Part shown: piece by piece, positions 1 through 5,159 of the stretch
How the letters are laid out: each line of letters starts with the position of its first letter
How positions within the stretch are numbered: position 1 is the first letter of the stretch
Origin: Alphaproteobacteria bacterium
GTDB lineage: Bacteria; Pseudomonadota; Alphaproteobacteria; Rhodobacterales; Rhodobacteraceae
NCBI GenBank assembly: GCA_003696705.1
Contig: RFGD01000398.1
Coordinates: 1-5,741 of the forward strand
Reading direction: 5' to 3'
Length of the DNA: 5,741 nucleotides
Position numbers and translations under genes: made by a program
Notes under the pieces: generated by a model
Told to the model about the DNA's origin: nothing
Seen by the model: only the letters and a program-made list of their open reading frames with translations
Database searches by the model: none

Positions 1-372
1 GGCGCCACCGGCAGCCAGACCCGCGTTCCGTTCCAGAGCCAGACCCTTTCGGCCATCGAGGCCATCGCCCAGGTCGGCGGCATCGCCACGAACCTTGGCG
101 ATCCGACCGGCGTCTTCGTCCTCAGGAACGAACCGGCCGAGATCGCCAACGCGGTCCTCGGGCGCAGCGACCTCGTGGGCCCCCAGCGCTTCGTCTATGT
201 TCTGGACCTCACGGCGCCGACGGGCATGTTCAACGCACGCGACTTCCTGATACGCGACGGCGACACGGTCTATGTGACGGAAGCGCCGTTCGTGCAGTGG
301 AACAAGGCACTGTCGGCCCTTACCGGCTCGTTGCAGTCGGCCAACGCCATCTCGACGGCGGCCGGGAACTGA
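1..372 (+). CDS. Polysaccharide export protein (Wza/KpsD-like), C-terminal fragment
   Basis: This is the C-terminal 123 residues of an outer-membrane polysaccharide export protein; the 5' end lies outside the window. The frame is open from base 1 to a TGA at 370-372. Residues about 8-42 (VPFQSQTLSAIEAIAQVGG, then GVFVLR) fit an SLBB-type ligand-binding fold, in which a 'TLxxAIAxAGG' helix is followed by a 'VFVLR' strand. Residues about 79-92 (ARDFLIRDGDTVYV) match the conserved 'F.I.DGDTVYV' strand near the end of such proteins. The last 28 or so residues, from the VQWNKALSAL stretch onward, could form an amphipathic helix like the one Wza uses to build its outer-membrane barrel; this is inferred. 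Family role: periplasm-spanning and outer-membrane exit channel for capsule or exopolysaccharide. kpsC follows 8 nt downstream on the same strand, which supports a capsule role. Whether it is closer to Wza or KpsD cannot be decided from this fragment. Confidence 0.85.
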   Translation, partial: GATGSQTRVPFQSQTLSAIEAIAQVGGIATNLGDPTGVFVLRNEPAEIANAVLGRSDLVGPQRFVYVLDLTAPTGMFNARDFLIRDGDTVYVTEAPFVQWNKALSALTGSLQSANAISTAAGN

Positions 373-380
373 CGGCGGCG

Positions 381-2402
381 GTGGGCGAGCGGACCGACGC
401 GCACGACGAAGGGCCGCCCGCCGGCGCGCGCGCCTTCGCGTTCAACGCCGGTTTCCTTTCTCGACGGGTGCGCCGCATCCTGACGCTTGCCGGCCTGGCG
501 CCCCGCGTGGGGTGGCCGCGGCCCTCGGACGTGGTCCTCGCCTGGGGGCACAGCCCGACCGCCCGGCGCGCCGAACGCGTTGCACGGCGCACGGGCGCGC
601 CCATCGTGCGTGTCGAGGACGCCTTCATCCGCTCGCTCTATCCGGGGCGGACGGGCGAGCCGCCAATCGGCCTTCTGATCGACCGGACGGGCGGCGTCCA
701 TTTCGATAGTTCGGCGCCGTCTGCGCTCGAGCGCCTTCTGGCCGAGCACCCGCTTGATGACACCGCGCTTCTCGACCGCGCGCGCGAAGGCATGCGCCGC
801 ATGAAGGCGGCCGGGATCTCGAAATACACGGGCCACGACCCGGACGCCCGCCCGCCGGCCCCCGGCCATGTCCTGGTGGTCGACCAGACCCGGGGCGACG
901 CGTCGATCACCCACGGGGGCGCGGACGCGTCGCGCTTTCGCGAAATGCTCTACTGGGCACGGGAAGAGAACCCGGGTGCCCGCATCGTCGTCAAGACCCA
1001 CCCCGAGACGCTCCGCGGCCTTCGCCCCGGGCATTTCGACGAAAGCCTCGTCGGGGACGGCGTCGAGATCCTTGCCGACGACGTCAACCCATGGACGCTT
1101 CTCGAAGGGGCGACGCGTGTCTACACGGTAAGCTCGCAACTCGGCTTCGAGGCGATCCTCGCCGGGCACCGGCCCGTCGTGTTCGGCCAACCCTTCTACG
1201 CCGGCTGGGGGCTGACCGACGACCGCTTTCCCGTCGCGCGGCGGCGTCGGACGCTGTCGCGGGCGCAATTGTTCGCGGCGGCGATGATCCTTGCGCCCAC
1301 ATGGTACGACCCGGCGCGCGATCGGCTCGCGACCTTCGAGGAGATGCTCGACCTCATGGAGGCGCGGCTCAGGGCCTGGCGCGACGACCGCAGGGGCTGG
1401 GACGCACCGAACATGCGACTGTGGAAACGGGCGCATGTGCGCGCCATGTTCGGCACGGGCGGCGGCGTGCGGTTCCGGCGCACGGGGCGCCCCGTCCTTG
1501 TCTGGGGGCGGGACCCCGCCCCCGATGCCGCCGCACGGATCGAGGACGGCTTTCTTCGCTCGCGCGGTCTTGGCGCGCAACTCGTGCCGCCGGTCTCGCT
1601 CGCGCTGGACCGCCGGGGCCTCTACTATGACCCGAGCCGGCCGAGCAACCTCGAAGACGCGATCGCGGCTGCGGCAAGCCTGCCGCCCGCGGCCCTGCGC
1701 CGGGCCGAAGCCCTGATCGCGCGGATCGTCGCGGCAAATCTGACCAAATACAATCTGGGCGGCGATGCCCCGGCCCTTCCCCCCGGCCGGCGCATCCTTG
1801 TCCCCGGTCAGGTCGAGGACGATGCCTCGGTCATCCTTGGGGCCCCGGGGCCCGCGGGGCGCCCGCTCGGCAACCGCGACCTTCTGGAAAGGACACGGGC
1901 CGAGAACCCCGACGCCGTCATCATCTGGAAGCCGCACCCGGACGTCGTGGCCGGGCTTCGCCCCGGCGCCATCCCTGAAGCCGAGGCCCGCGCGCTTGCC
2001 GACGTGATCGTCGAAGAGGGCGATGTCGGCGCGCTTCTTGCGCATGTCGACGAGGTCTGGACGCTGACCTCGCTCGCCGGGTTTGAAGCGCTCCTTCGCG
2101 GCATTCCCGTAACCTGCCTGGGAACGCCCTTCTACGCGGGCTGGGGGCTGACGCGCGATCTTGGCCGCGTTCCGGCCCGACGGCGCGCGCGCCCCTCGGT
2201 CGAGGCCCTCGTTCACGCCGCGCTCATCGACTTTCCCCGCTATCGCGATCCGGTCTCGGGGCTGCCCTGCCCGCCCGAGGTGATCGTCGAGCGCCTGACC
2301 GCCGGCCAGACACCGCGCGGCGGGCCGGCGCTCCGGGTCCTGTCGAAGGTTCAGGGGCTCCTTGCCTCGCGGCCCGAGATCTGGCGCCGCCGCCCCCGCT
2401 AG
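381..2402 (+). CDS. kpsC: Capsular polysaccharide beta-Kdo transferase KpsC
   Basis: This protein is 673 aa from the GTG at 381, close to the roughly 675 aa of E. coli KpsC. In ABC-transporter-dependent capsule systems KpsC is a cytoplasmic, inner-membrane-associated enzyme that adds alternating beta-Kdo residues from CMP-Kdo to a lyso-phosphatidylglycerol primed by KpsS. Two homologous transferase modules (GT99- and GT107-type in the literature) are visible. Paired motifs are WGHSP (55-59) and WGRDP (375-379); VEDAFIRS (78-85) and IEDGFLRS (387-394); QTRGDAS (169-175) and QVEDDAS (477-483); KTHP (205-208) and KPHP (517-520); PFYAGWGLT, identical at 271-279 and 583-591. Both copies keep the Asp before Ala-Ser and the His-Pro pair, so both look active. 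The tail (about 645-673) is basic. The GTG at 297 is in frame but would overlap the upstream gene by 76 nt; the GTG at 381 gives an 8-nt gap, though with only a weak ribosome site. The stop is shared with ribD through CTAG. Confidence 0.93.
   Translation: MGERTDAHDEGPPAGARAFAFNAGFLSRRVRRILTLAGLAPRVGWPRPSDVVLAWGHSPTARRAERVARRTGAPIVRVEDAFIRSLYPGRTGEPPIGLLIDRTGGVHFDSSAPSALERLLAEHPLDDTALLDRAREGMRRMKAAGISKYTGHDPDARPPAPGHVLVVDQTRGDASITHGGADASRFREMLYWAREENPGARIVVKTHPETLRGLRPGHFDESLVGDGVEILADDVNPWTLLEGATRVYTVSSQLGFEAILAGHRPVVFGQPFYAGWGLTDDRFPVARRRRTLSRAQLFAAAMILAPTWYDPARDRLATFEEMLDLMEARLRAWRDDRRGWDAPNMRLWKRAHVRAMFGTGGGVRFRRTGRPVLVWGRDPAPDAAARIEDGFLRSRGLGAQLVPPVSLALDRRGLYYDPSRPSNLEDAIAAAASLPPAALRRAEALIARIVAANLTKYNLGGDAPALPPGRRILVPGQVEDDASVILGAPGPAGRPLGNRDLLERTRAENPDAVIIWKPHPDVVAGLRPGAIPEAEARALADVIVEEGDVGALLAHVDEVWTLTSLAGFEALLRGIPVTCLGTPFYAGWGLTRDLGRVPARRRARPSVEALVHAALIDFPRYRDPVSGLPCPPEVIVERLTAGQTPRGGPALRVLSKVQGLLASRPEIWRRRPR
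2399..2402. other. CTAG: overlapping stop codons of convergent kpsC and ribD
   Basis: The palindrome CTAG holds the TAG of kpsC on the + strand (2400-2402) and the TAG of ribD on the - strand (2401-2399). The two genes therefore overlap tail to tail by 4 nt, and no intergenic sequence is available for a conventional terminator for either transcript. Confidence 0.9.
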
Positions 2403-3514
2403 TCCAGAGGTGGCCGCGGCGATTGCCAGACCGTCATCACGTCCTTCCCGACCACCTCGGCCGACGCAAGTTCGAACGCGGGCGCCTCGGCCAGACGGTC
2501 AAGGCCAAGGGGTCCGGTCGCCGGCCGGCCGTCCCCGCCGATGACAATCCCGGCCGAGAAGGTCACAAGCCTGTCGACAAGGCCCGCACCCAGCAGCGAG
2601 GCCGCCAGCCCCCCACCCCCTTCGCAGAGCACCCGCGTCATGCCGGCCTTGCCCAGCGCGGCCATCGCGGCGTCGGGCGAAAGACCCCGGCCCGGCAGCT
2701 CGGGGACCTCGATGCAAGTGGCGCCAAGCCCCTCCCACGCGGCCCGGACCGCCGGCGTGGCCGAAGGGCCGTGCACCAGCCAGACCGGCACGTCCCGCGC
2801 CGTCGCGGCCAATTGACCATCAAGCGGCAGATCGAGGCGCGACGAGAGGACCACGCGCACCGGTTGGCGATCGATGCCAAGCCCGCGCACCGTGAGCGAC
2901 GGGTCGTCGGCGCGCGCCGTCCCGCCGCCGACCATGACGGCATCGTGCATGGCGCGCAGAAGATGCACGCGACGCCGCGCCTCGGGGCCGGTGATCCATC
3001 GGCTTTCCCCCGACGCGAGGGCGATGCGCCCGTCAAGGCTGGTGGCGAGCTTCAGCGTCACCATGGGCCGGCCGCGGCGGATCCGCGACAGAAACCCCCA
3101 CTGGTCACGGGCCGCTTCGGCCGCCAGAACGCCCGTCCGGACCTCGATCCCGGCCTCGCGCAGGCGCGCATGCCCCCTGCCCGACACCCGCGGGTCGGGA
3201 TCCCCGAGCGCCGTGACGACTCGCACGATCCCCGCCGCTGCCAGCGCATCGGCACAGGGCGGCGTCCTGCCGTGATGGGCGCAAGGTTCGAGCGTGACGT
3301 AGGCCGTCGCACCCTTCGCCCGCGGGCCGGCCGCCCGAAGGGCGACGGCCTCGGCATGGGGCCGGCCGCCGGGCTGGGTCCAGCCCCGGCCCACGACCCG
3401 CCCGTCACGAACGACGACCGCGCCGACCGCCGGGTTCGGCCAGACGTTGCCGAGCCCGCGCCGGCCCAGCGACAGCGCCGCCCGCATCCAGCGTTCGTCG
3501 TCGTCCCGTGTCAC
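2399..3514 (-). CDS. ribD: Bifunctional riboflavin biosynthesis protein RibD (deaminase/reductase)
   Basis: This is a full-length 371-aa cytosolic enzyme. It deaminates 2,5-diamino-6-ribosylamino-pyrimidinone 5'-phosphate and then reduces the ribose side chain with NADPH, two consecutive steps of riboflavin synthesis. The N-terminal deaminase domain (about 1-145) has NPAVGAV (27-33), the zinc and proton-shuttle motif HAEAVAL (53-59) with His53 and Glu55, and PCAHHGRTPPC (77-87), whose Cys78 and Cys87 complete the zinc site. The reductase domain (about 150-371) has the substrate-binding SLDGRIA (159-165), GESRWIT (169-175), a GGGTARADDPSLTVR stretch, and an EGGG motif near the C terminus. All the expected motifs are intact. 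The GTG start lies inside the last codons of nrdR (GTGA overlap), indicating translational coupling. No gap exists in front of it, so no FMN riboswitch can control it directly. No other rib gene follows, because ribD ends against kpsC. Confidence 0.96.
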   Translation of the reverse strand: MTRDDDERWMRAALSLGRRGLGNVWPNPAVGAVVVRDGRVVGRGWTQPGGRPHAEAVALRAAGPRAKGATAYVTLEPCAHHGRTPPCADALAAAGIVRVVTALGDPDPRVSGRGHARLREAGIEVRTGVLAAEAARDQWGFLSRIRRGRPMVTLKLATSLDGRIALASGESRWITGPEARRRVHLLRAMHDAVMVGGGTARADDPSLTVRGLGIDRQPVRVVLSSRLDLPLDGQLAATARDVPVWLVHGPSATPAVRAAWEGLGATCIEVPELPGRGLSPDAAMAALGKAGMTRVLCEGGGGLAASLLGAGLVDRLVTFSAGIVIGGDGRPATGPLGLDRLAEAPAFELASAEVVGKDVMTVWQSPRPPLD

Positions 3515-3975
3515 TCTTCGACGACAGGCGGTCGGAGTTCGGAGACGAATTCCTCGAAGTCGTCCGCCGCCTGGAAGTTCTTGTAGACGCTGGCGAAGCG
3601 CACATAGGCCACGGTGTCGATCCGCGCCAGCGTCTCCATCACGATCTCTCCGATGGTCTTCGACGGGATGTCCGTTTCGCCCAGGCTTTCGAGCCGGCGC
3701 ACGATCCCGGAAATCATCTGGTCGATGCGCTCGGGCTCGATGGGCCGCTTCTGAAGCGCGATCCGAATGGAACGCGCCAGCTTGTCGCGATCGAAGGGCT
3801 CTCGCTTGCCGTTCGACTTGATGACCACGAGATCACGCAGCTGCACCCGCTCGTAGGTCGTGAAGCGACCGCCGCACGCCGGACAGAAGCGCCGCCGCCT
3901 GATGGCCGCGTGATCCTCGGCCGGGCGACTGTCCTTCACCTGCGTGTCGGTGTTTCCACAAAACGGGCAGCGCAT
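3511..3975 (-). CDS. nrdR: Transcriptional repressor NrdR
   Basis: This is the complete 154-aa NrdR, the usual family length. NrdR senses ATP and dATP and represses ribonucleotide reductase operons by binding NrdR boxes. The N-terminal zinc ribbon has CPFC at 3-6 and CPAC at 31-34, with the typical DSR at 15-17 and an RRRRFC run before the second Cys pair; GGRFTTYER (35-43) follows. The ATP-cone begins with VVIKSNGKREPFDRDKL (50-66) and runs to about residue 138, with the characteristic YVRFASVY segment. An in-frame ATG at 4032 would add 19 residues before MRCPFC, but the ATG at 3975 has a strong ribosome site (GGAGGGG, 3984-3978) and matches the family N terminus exactly. The last codon and stop overlap the ribD start by 4 nt. 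The nrdR-ribD order is common in bacteria. No clear NrdR box was found in the upstream gap. Confidence 0.97.
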   Translation of the reverse strand: MRCPFCGNTDTQVKDSRPAEDHAAIRRRRFCPACGGRFTTYERVQLRDLVVIKSNGKREPFDRDKLARSIRIALQKRPIEPERIDQMISGIVRRLESLGETDIPSKTIGEIVMETLARIDTVAYVRFASVYKNFQAADDFEEFVSELRPPVVEE

Positions 3976-3977
3976 GA

Positions 3978-3984
3978 CCCCTCC
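3978..3984 (-). promoter_or_regulatory. Ribosome binding site of nrdR
   Basis: On the minus strand GGAGGGG sits 2 nt before the ATG at 3975 (the GGAGG core is 4 nt away). It is the best Shine-Dalgarno match noticed in the window, and it decides the nrdR start in favour of MRCPFC over the ATG at 4032. Confidence 0.75.
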
Positions 3985-4002
3985 AATTGTTGTCGGTCGC
4001 CG

Positions 4003-4032
4003 ATTTTCCACAGGACTATAGGATGTCGTCAA
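4003..4032 (-). promoter_or_regulatory. Candidate sigma-70 promoter for nrdR-ribD
   Basis: On the minus strand TTGACG (4032-4027), a 5/6 match to the -35 consensus, is followed after 18 bp by GAAAAT (4008-4003), a 4/6 match to the -10 consensus. That would leave a short 5' leader before the nrdR ribosome site. A better-looking TATAGT (4020-4015) lies only 6 bp after TTGACG, too close to pair with it. The position in the divergent gap and the relative AT-richness support a promoter here, but the exact elements are a weak guess. Confidence 0.25.
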
Positions 4033-4153
4033 GGCTTTGGGTAGTGCAATGCGCGACCTACCAGATGCCGATCCCGCAATTTGATCCAGATCGTGGCGCT
4101 ATGCTTCGGGAATCGGCACCCTTCAGCCATTCCAACCCACCTGATTCAACCAC

Positions 4154-4158
4154 GGAGA
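4154..4158 (+). promoter_or_regulatory. Ribosome binding site of the dodecin gene
   Basis: GGAGA ends 7 nt before the ATG at 4166 (GGAG core 8 nt away), a normal Shine-Dalgarno spacing. It supports 4166 as the start and the reality of this small gene. Confidence 0.6.
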
Positions 4159-4165
4159 CATTGCG

Positions 4166-4369
4166 ATGAGCGTTGCACGCGTATCCGAAATTTCCGCCAC
4201 CTCGACCGAGAGCTTCGAGGACGCGATCAAGCAGGGCATCGCCCGCGCCAACAAGACGCTTCGCAAGCTGAAAAGCGCCTGGATCAAGGAACAGACCGTT
4301 CACATCGAAAACGGCGAGGTCGCCTACTATCGGGTGAACATGATGATCACCTTCGTCCTCGACGACTGA
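4166..4369 (+). CDS. Dodecin family protein (small flavin-binding family, variant site)
   Basis: This is a complete 67-aa protein of normal dodecin length. Dodecins form hollow dodecamers with a beta-alpha-beta-beta subunit, and characterised members bind riboflavin, FMN or FAD for storage or photoprotection. The first strand is VARVSEISATS (3-13), the helix is about 15-35 (ESFEDAIKQG then ARANKTLRKL), and two strands lie at 38-47 and 51-65 (VAYYRVNMMITFVLDD tail). It aligns without gaps to archaeal dodecin as I remember it. In that alignment the flavin-stacking Trp is replaced by Ser37, a Trp appears two residues later (Trp39), and the flavin-contacting Gln is Arg56. I believe this SAW/YRVN pattern occurs in other bacterial family members, so it may mark a subclass with different ligand binding. 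The gene stands alone on its strand, divergent from nrdR-ribD and convergent with yjbQ. Family assignment is firm; the ligand is uncertain. Confidence 0.9.
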   Translation: MSVARVSEISATSTESFEDAIKQGIARANKTLRKLKSAWIKEQTVHIENGEVAYYRVNMMITFVLDD

Positions 4370-4378
4370 TCGCGAGGT

Positions 4379-4397
4379 CGGGACCGGGAACGGCCCG
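4379..4397 (+). terminator. Possible hairpin terminator between dodecin gene and yjbQ
   Basis: CGGG, a bulged A, CCG, a GGAA loop (GNRA type), CGG and CCCG form a 7-bp GC stem starting 10 nt after the dodecin stop and ending 15 nt before the yjbQ stop. No T-run follows on either strand, so it is not a classical intrinsic terminator. Its place between convergent genes is the main argument for a role in 3'-end formation. Confidence 0.3.
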
Positions 4398-4411
4398 CCC
4401 GAGCGGCGCCG

Positions 4412-4828
4412 TCAGCGAAGCATGGCCGCGACCCTGCGTTGATGGGGTCGCGTGCGATGTTCGAACAGATAGATCCCCTGCCAGGTTCCAAGAAGCGGCG
4501 CTCCGGCGCGCACGGGAATGGAAAGGCTTGTCGGCAGAAGCGACGCCTTGATGTGGGCGGGCATGTCGTCCGCGCCCTCGAGGACATGCGTCAGGTAGGA
4601 CATCGAAGGGTGATCGGCCGGCGGAACCAGGCGGCCGAGAAAGGCCGCAAGATCCCGCTGCACGTCCGGATCGGCGTTCTCCTGCACCAGAAGCGAACAC
4701 GAGGTATGGCGCACGAACAGCGTCAGGAGGGCCTCGTCCGGGTTCGCCTCGGCGGTCCAGCGGACCACCTCGTCCGTGAACTCGTAAAGCCCGGGGCCGC
4801 GCGTGTCGATCCGGAATTCCGTCAGCAT
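4412..4828 (-). CDS. YjbQ/UPF0047 family protein (secondary thiamine-phosphate synthase enzyme family)
   Basis: This is a complete protein of 138 aa, typical for the family. Some members show weak thiamine-phosphate synthase activity, hence the common annotation, but the physiological role is not settled. Conserved blocks are all present: the TRGPGLYEFTDEV strand-helix near the N terminus (9-21), RHTSCSLLVQENADPD (40-55), the potential metal- and anion-binding HVLEGADDMPAHIK (81-94), TSLSIPV (100-106), and GTWQGIYLFEHR (114-125). I chose the ATG at 4828 because M-L-T-E-F-R-I matches family N termini and a GGGGG tract lies 5 nt upstream. The ATG at 4840, four codons earlier, has no ribosome site. 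The gene lies 43 nt downstream of the HlyU-family gene on the same strand and may be cotranscribed with it. The old thiamine name should not be taken as proof of a role in thiamine synthesis. Confidence 0.93.
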   Translation of the reverse strand: MLTEFRIDTRGPGLYEFTDEVVRWTAEANPDEALLTLFVRHTSCSLLVQENADPDVQRDLAAFLGRLVPPADHPSMSYLTHVLEGADDMPAHIKASLLPTSLSIPVRAGAPLLGTWQGIYLFEHRTRPHQRRVAAMLR

Positions 4829-4846
4829 CTTTGCCCCCATCGCAAC

Positions 4847-4860
4847 GCGCGCCGGCGCGC
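4847..4860. repeat. 14-bp perfect GC palindrome between hlyU-family gene and yjbQ
   Basis: GCGCGCCGGCGCGC is fully self-complementary and lies in the 43-nt gap (4829-4871), 18 nt before the yjbQ start. It could be an operator-like dyad or an mRNA structure. Alternating GC is frequent in such GC-rich DNA, so it may have no function. Confidence 0.35.
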
Positions 4861-4871
4861 CCCCGCCCGGG

Positions 4872-5147
4872 TCAGGAAAGAATGCCCTCTCCCATCTGGT
4901 CGATCAGCATTCTGGCCTTCCGCACGGCCAGATCGCTTGCCGCCTTCTCGGTCGGACAGGTATCGGCACGGATCATGCGATGCGCGCGCATTTCGCCGTC
5001 GACCTCCTTCCGGATCTCGGCGGCGACGCGGAAGACGGCGCCTTCGCGGATCGGGGTCGGGACGATCTCGAAGCCCTCGTGGATGACGGCGACGGGCGCC
5101 GGGGCGCCCGTCCCTGACCGACCGAAAAGCCGCGACAGCCAGGACAC
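4872..5147 (-). CDS. HlyU family protein (PF10115-type), function unclear
   Basis: This is a complete 91-aa cytosolic protein. An MSWLSRLFG start and a Gly/Pro/Ala-rich linker (9-20) lead into the conserved core. The core includes EGFEIVPTPI (24-33), FRVAAEIRKEVDGE (39-52), HRMIRADT (56-63), and a C-terminal helix KAASDLAVRKARMLIDQMGEGI (68-89, read with one-residue tolerance). This is the family that databases call 'HlyU transcriptional activator'. I see no helix-turn-helix or winged-helix pattern, so a DNA-binding role is doubtful here. The start is a GTG at 5147 with only a weak G-rich upstream sequence; it is kept because MSWLSRLFG matches the family. The gap to the rpoD stop is 12 nt, so the gene is probably expressed by read-through from rpoD. 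A strong inverted repeat covers codons 12-19. Confidence 0.85.
   Translation of the reverse strand: MSWLSRLFGRSGTGAPAPVAVIHEGFEIVPTPIREGAVFRVAAEIRKEVDGEMRAHRMIRADTCPTEKAASDLAVRKARMLIDQMGEGILS
5091..5112. repeat. Perfect 10-bp inverted repeat inside the 5' end of the HlyU-family gene
   Basis: GACGGGCGCC (5091-5100) and GGCGCCCGTC (5103-5112) are exact reverse complements separated by 2 nt. In mRNA the innermost pair would open to leave a 9-bp GC-rich stem with a 4-nt loop. It encodes residues 12-19 (T-G-A-P-A-P linker) and lies 48-69 nt beyond the rpoD stop, so it could act as an RNA stabiliser or attenuator for the rpoD transcript. No T-run follows. The pairing is seen directly; any function is inferred. 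Confidence 0.5.
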
Positions 5148-5159
5148 GCGGCCCGCCCC

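Noticed and set aside
297..380. Longer N terminus for kpsC from GTG 297
   Set aside because: It would overlap the upstream export-protein gene by 76 nt and add 28 unfamiliar residues; the GTG at 381 gives the normal family length.
1840..1853. 14-bp palindrome GGGCCCCGGGGCCC in kpsC
   Set aside because: It encodes a Gly/Pro/Ala loop in the second module, and short G/C palindromes are frequent by chance at this base composition.
270..2216. 648-codon open frame on the minus strand opposite kpsC
   Set aside because: It is Arg/Pro/Gly/Ala-rich with no recognisable domain and lies fully opposite kpsC, whose tandem transferase motifs are unmistakable. Long antisense open frames are expected in such GC-rich genes.
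3505..3530. FMN riboswitch in front of ribD
   Set aside because: The ribD start overlaps the nrdR stop, leaving no leader; none of the conserved riboswitch structure is seen in the gap upstream of nrdR.
2423..3586. 387-codon open frame on the plus strand opposite ribD and the end of nrdR
   Set aside because: Composition is Arg/Pro/Gly-rich with no family signature. The opposite strand encodes a complete RibD with all zinc and reductase motifs.
4010..4026. Possible NrdR box (ACA...TGT) upstream of nrdR
   Set aside because: The half-sites are 11 nt apart rather than the expected 10, and the interior lacks the required dyad apart from a CTATAG core.
3976..4032. Longer N terminus for nrdR from ATG 4032
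   Set aside because: NrdR starts at MRCPFC in its family, and a strong GGAGGGG site precedes the ATG at 3975.
4082..4109. TGATCC as an alternative-sigma (RpoE-like) -35 for the dodecin gene
   Set aside because: No matching -10 element occurs at a suitable distance; the hexamer alone is not evidence.
4439..5086. 215-codon plus-strand open frame across yjbQ and the HlyU-family gene
   Set aside because: It spans two well-supported minus-strand genes and the gap between them, and its Arg-rich translation resembles no known protein.
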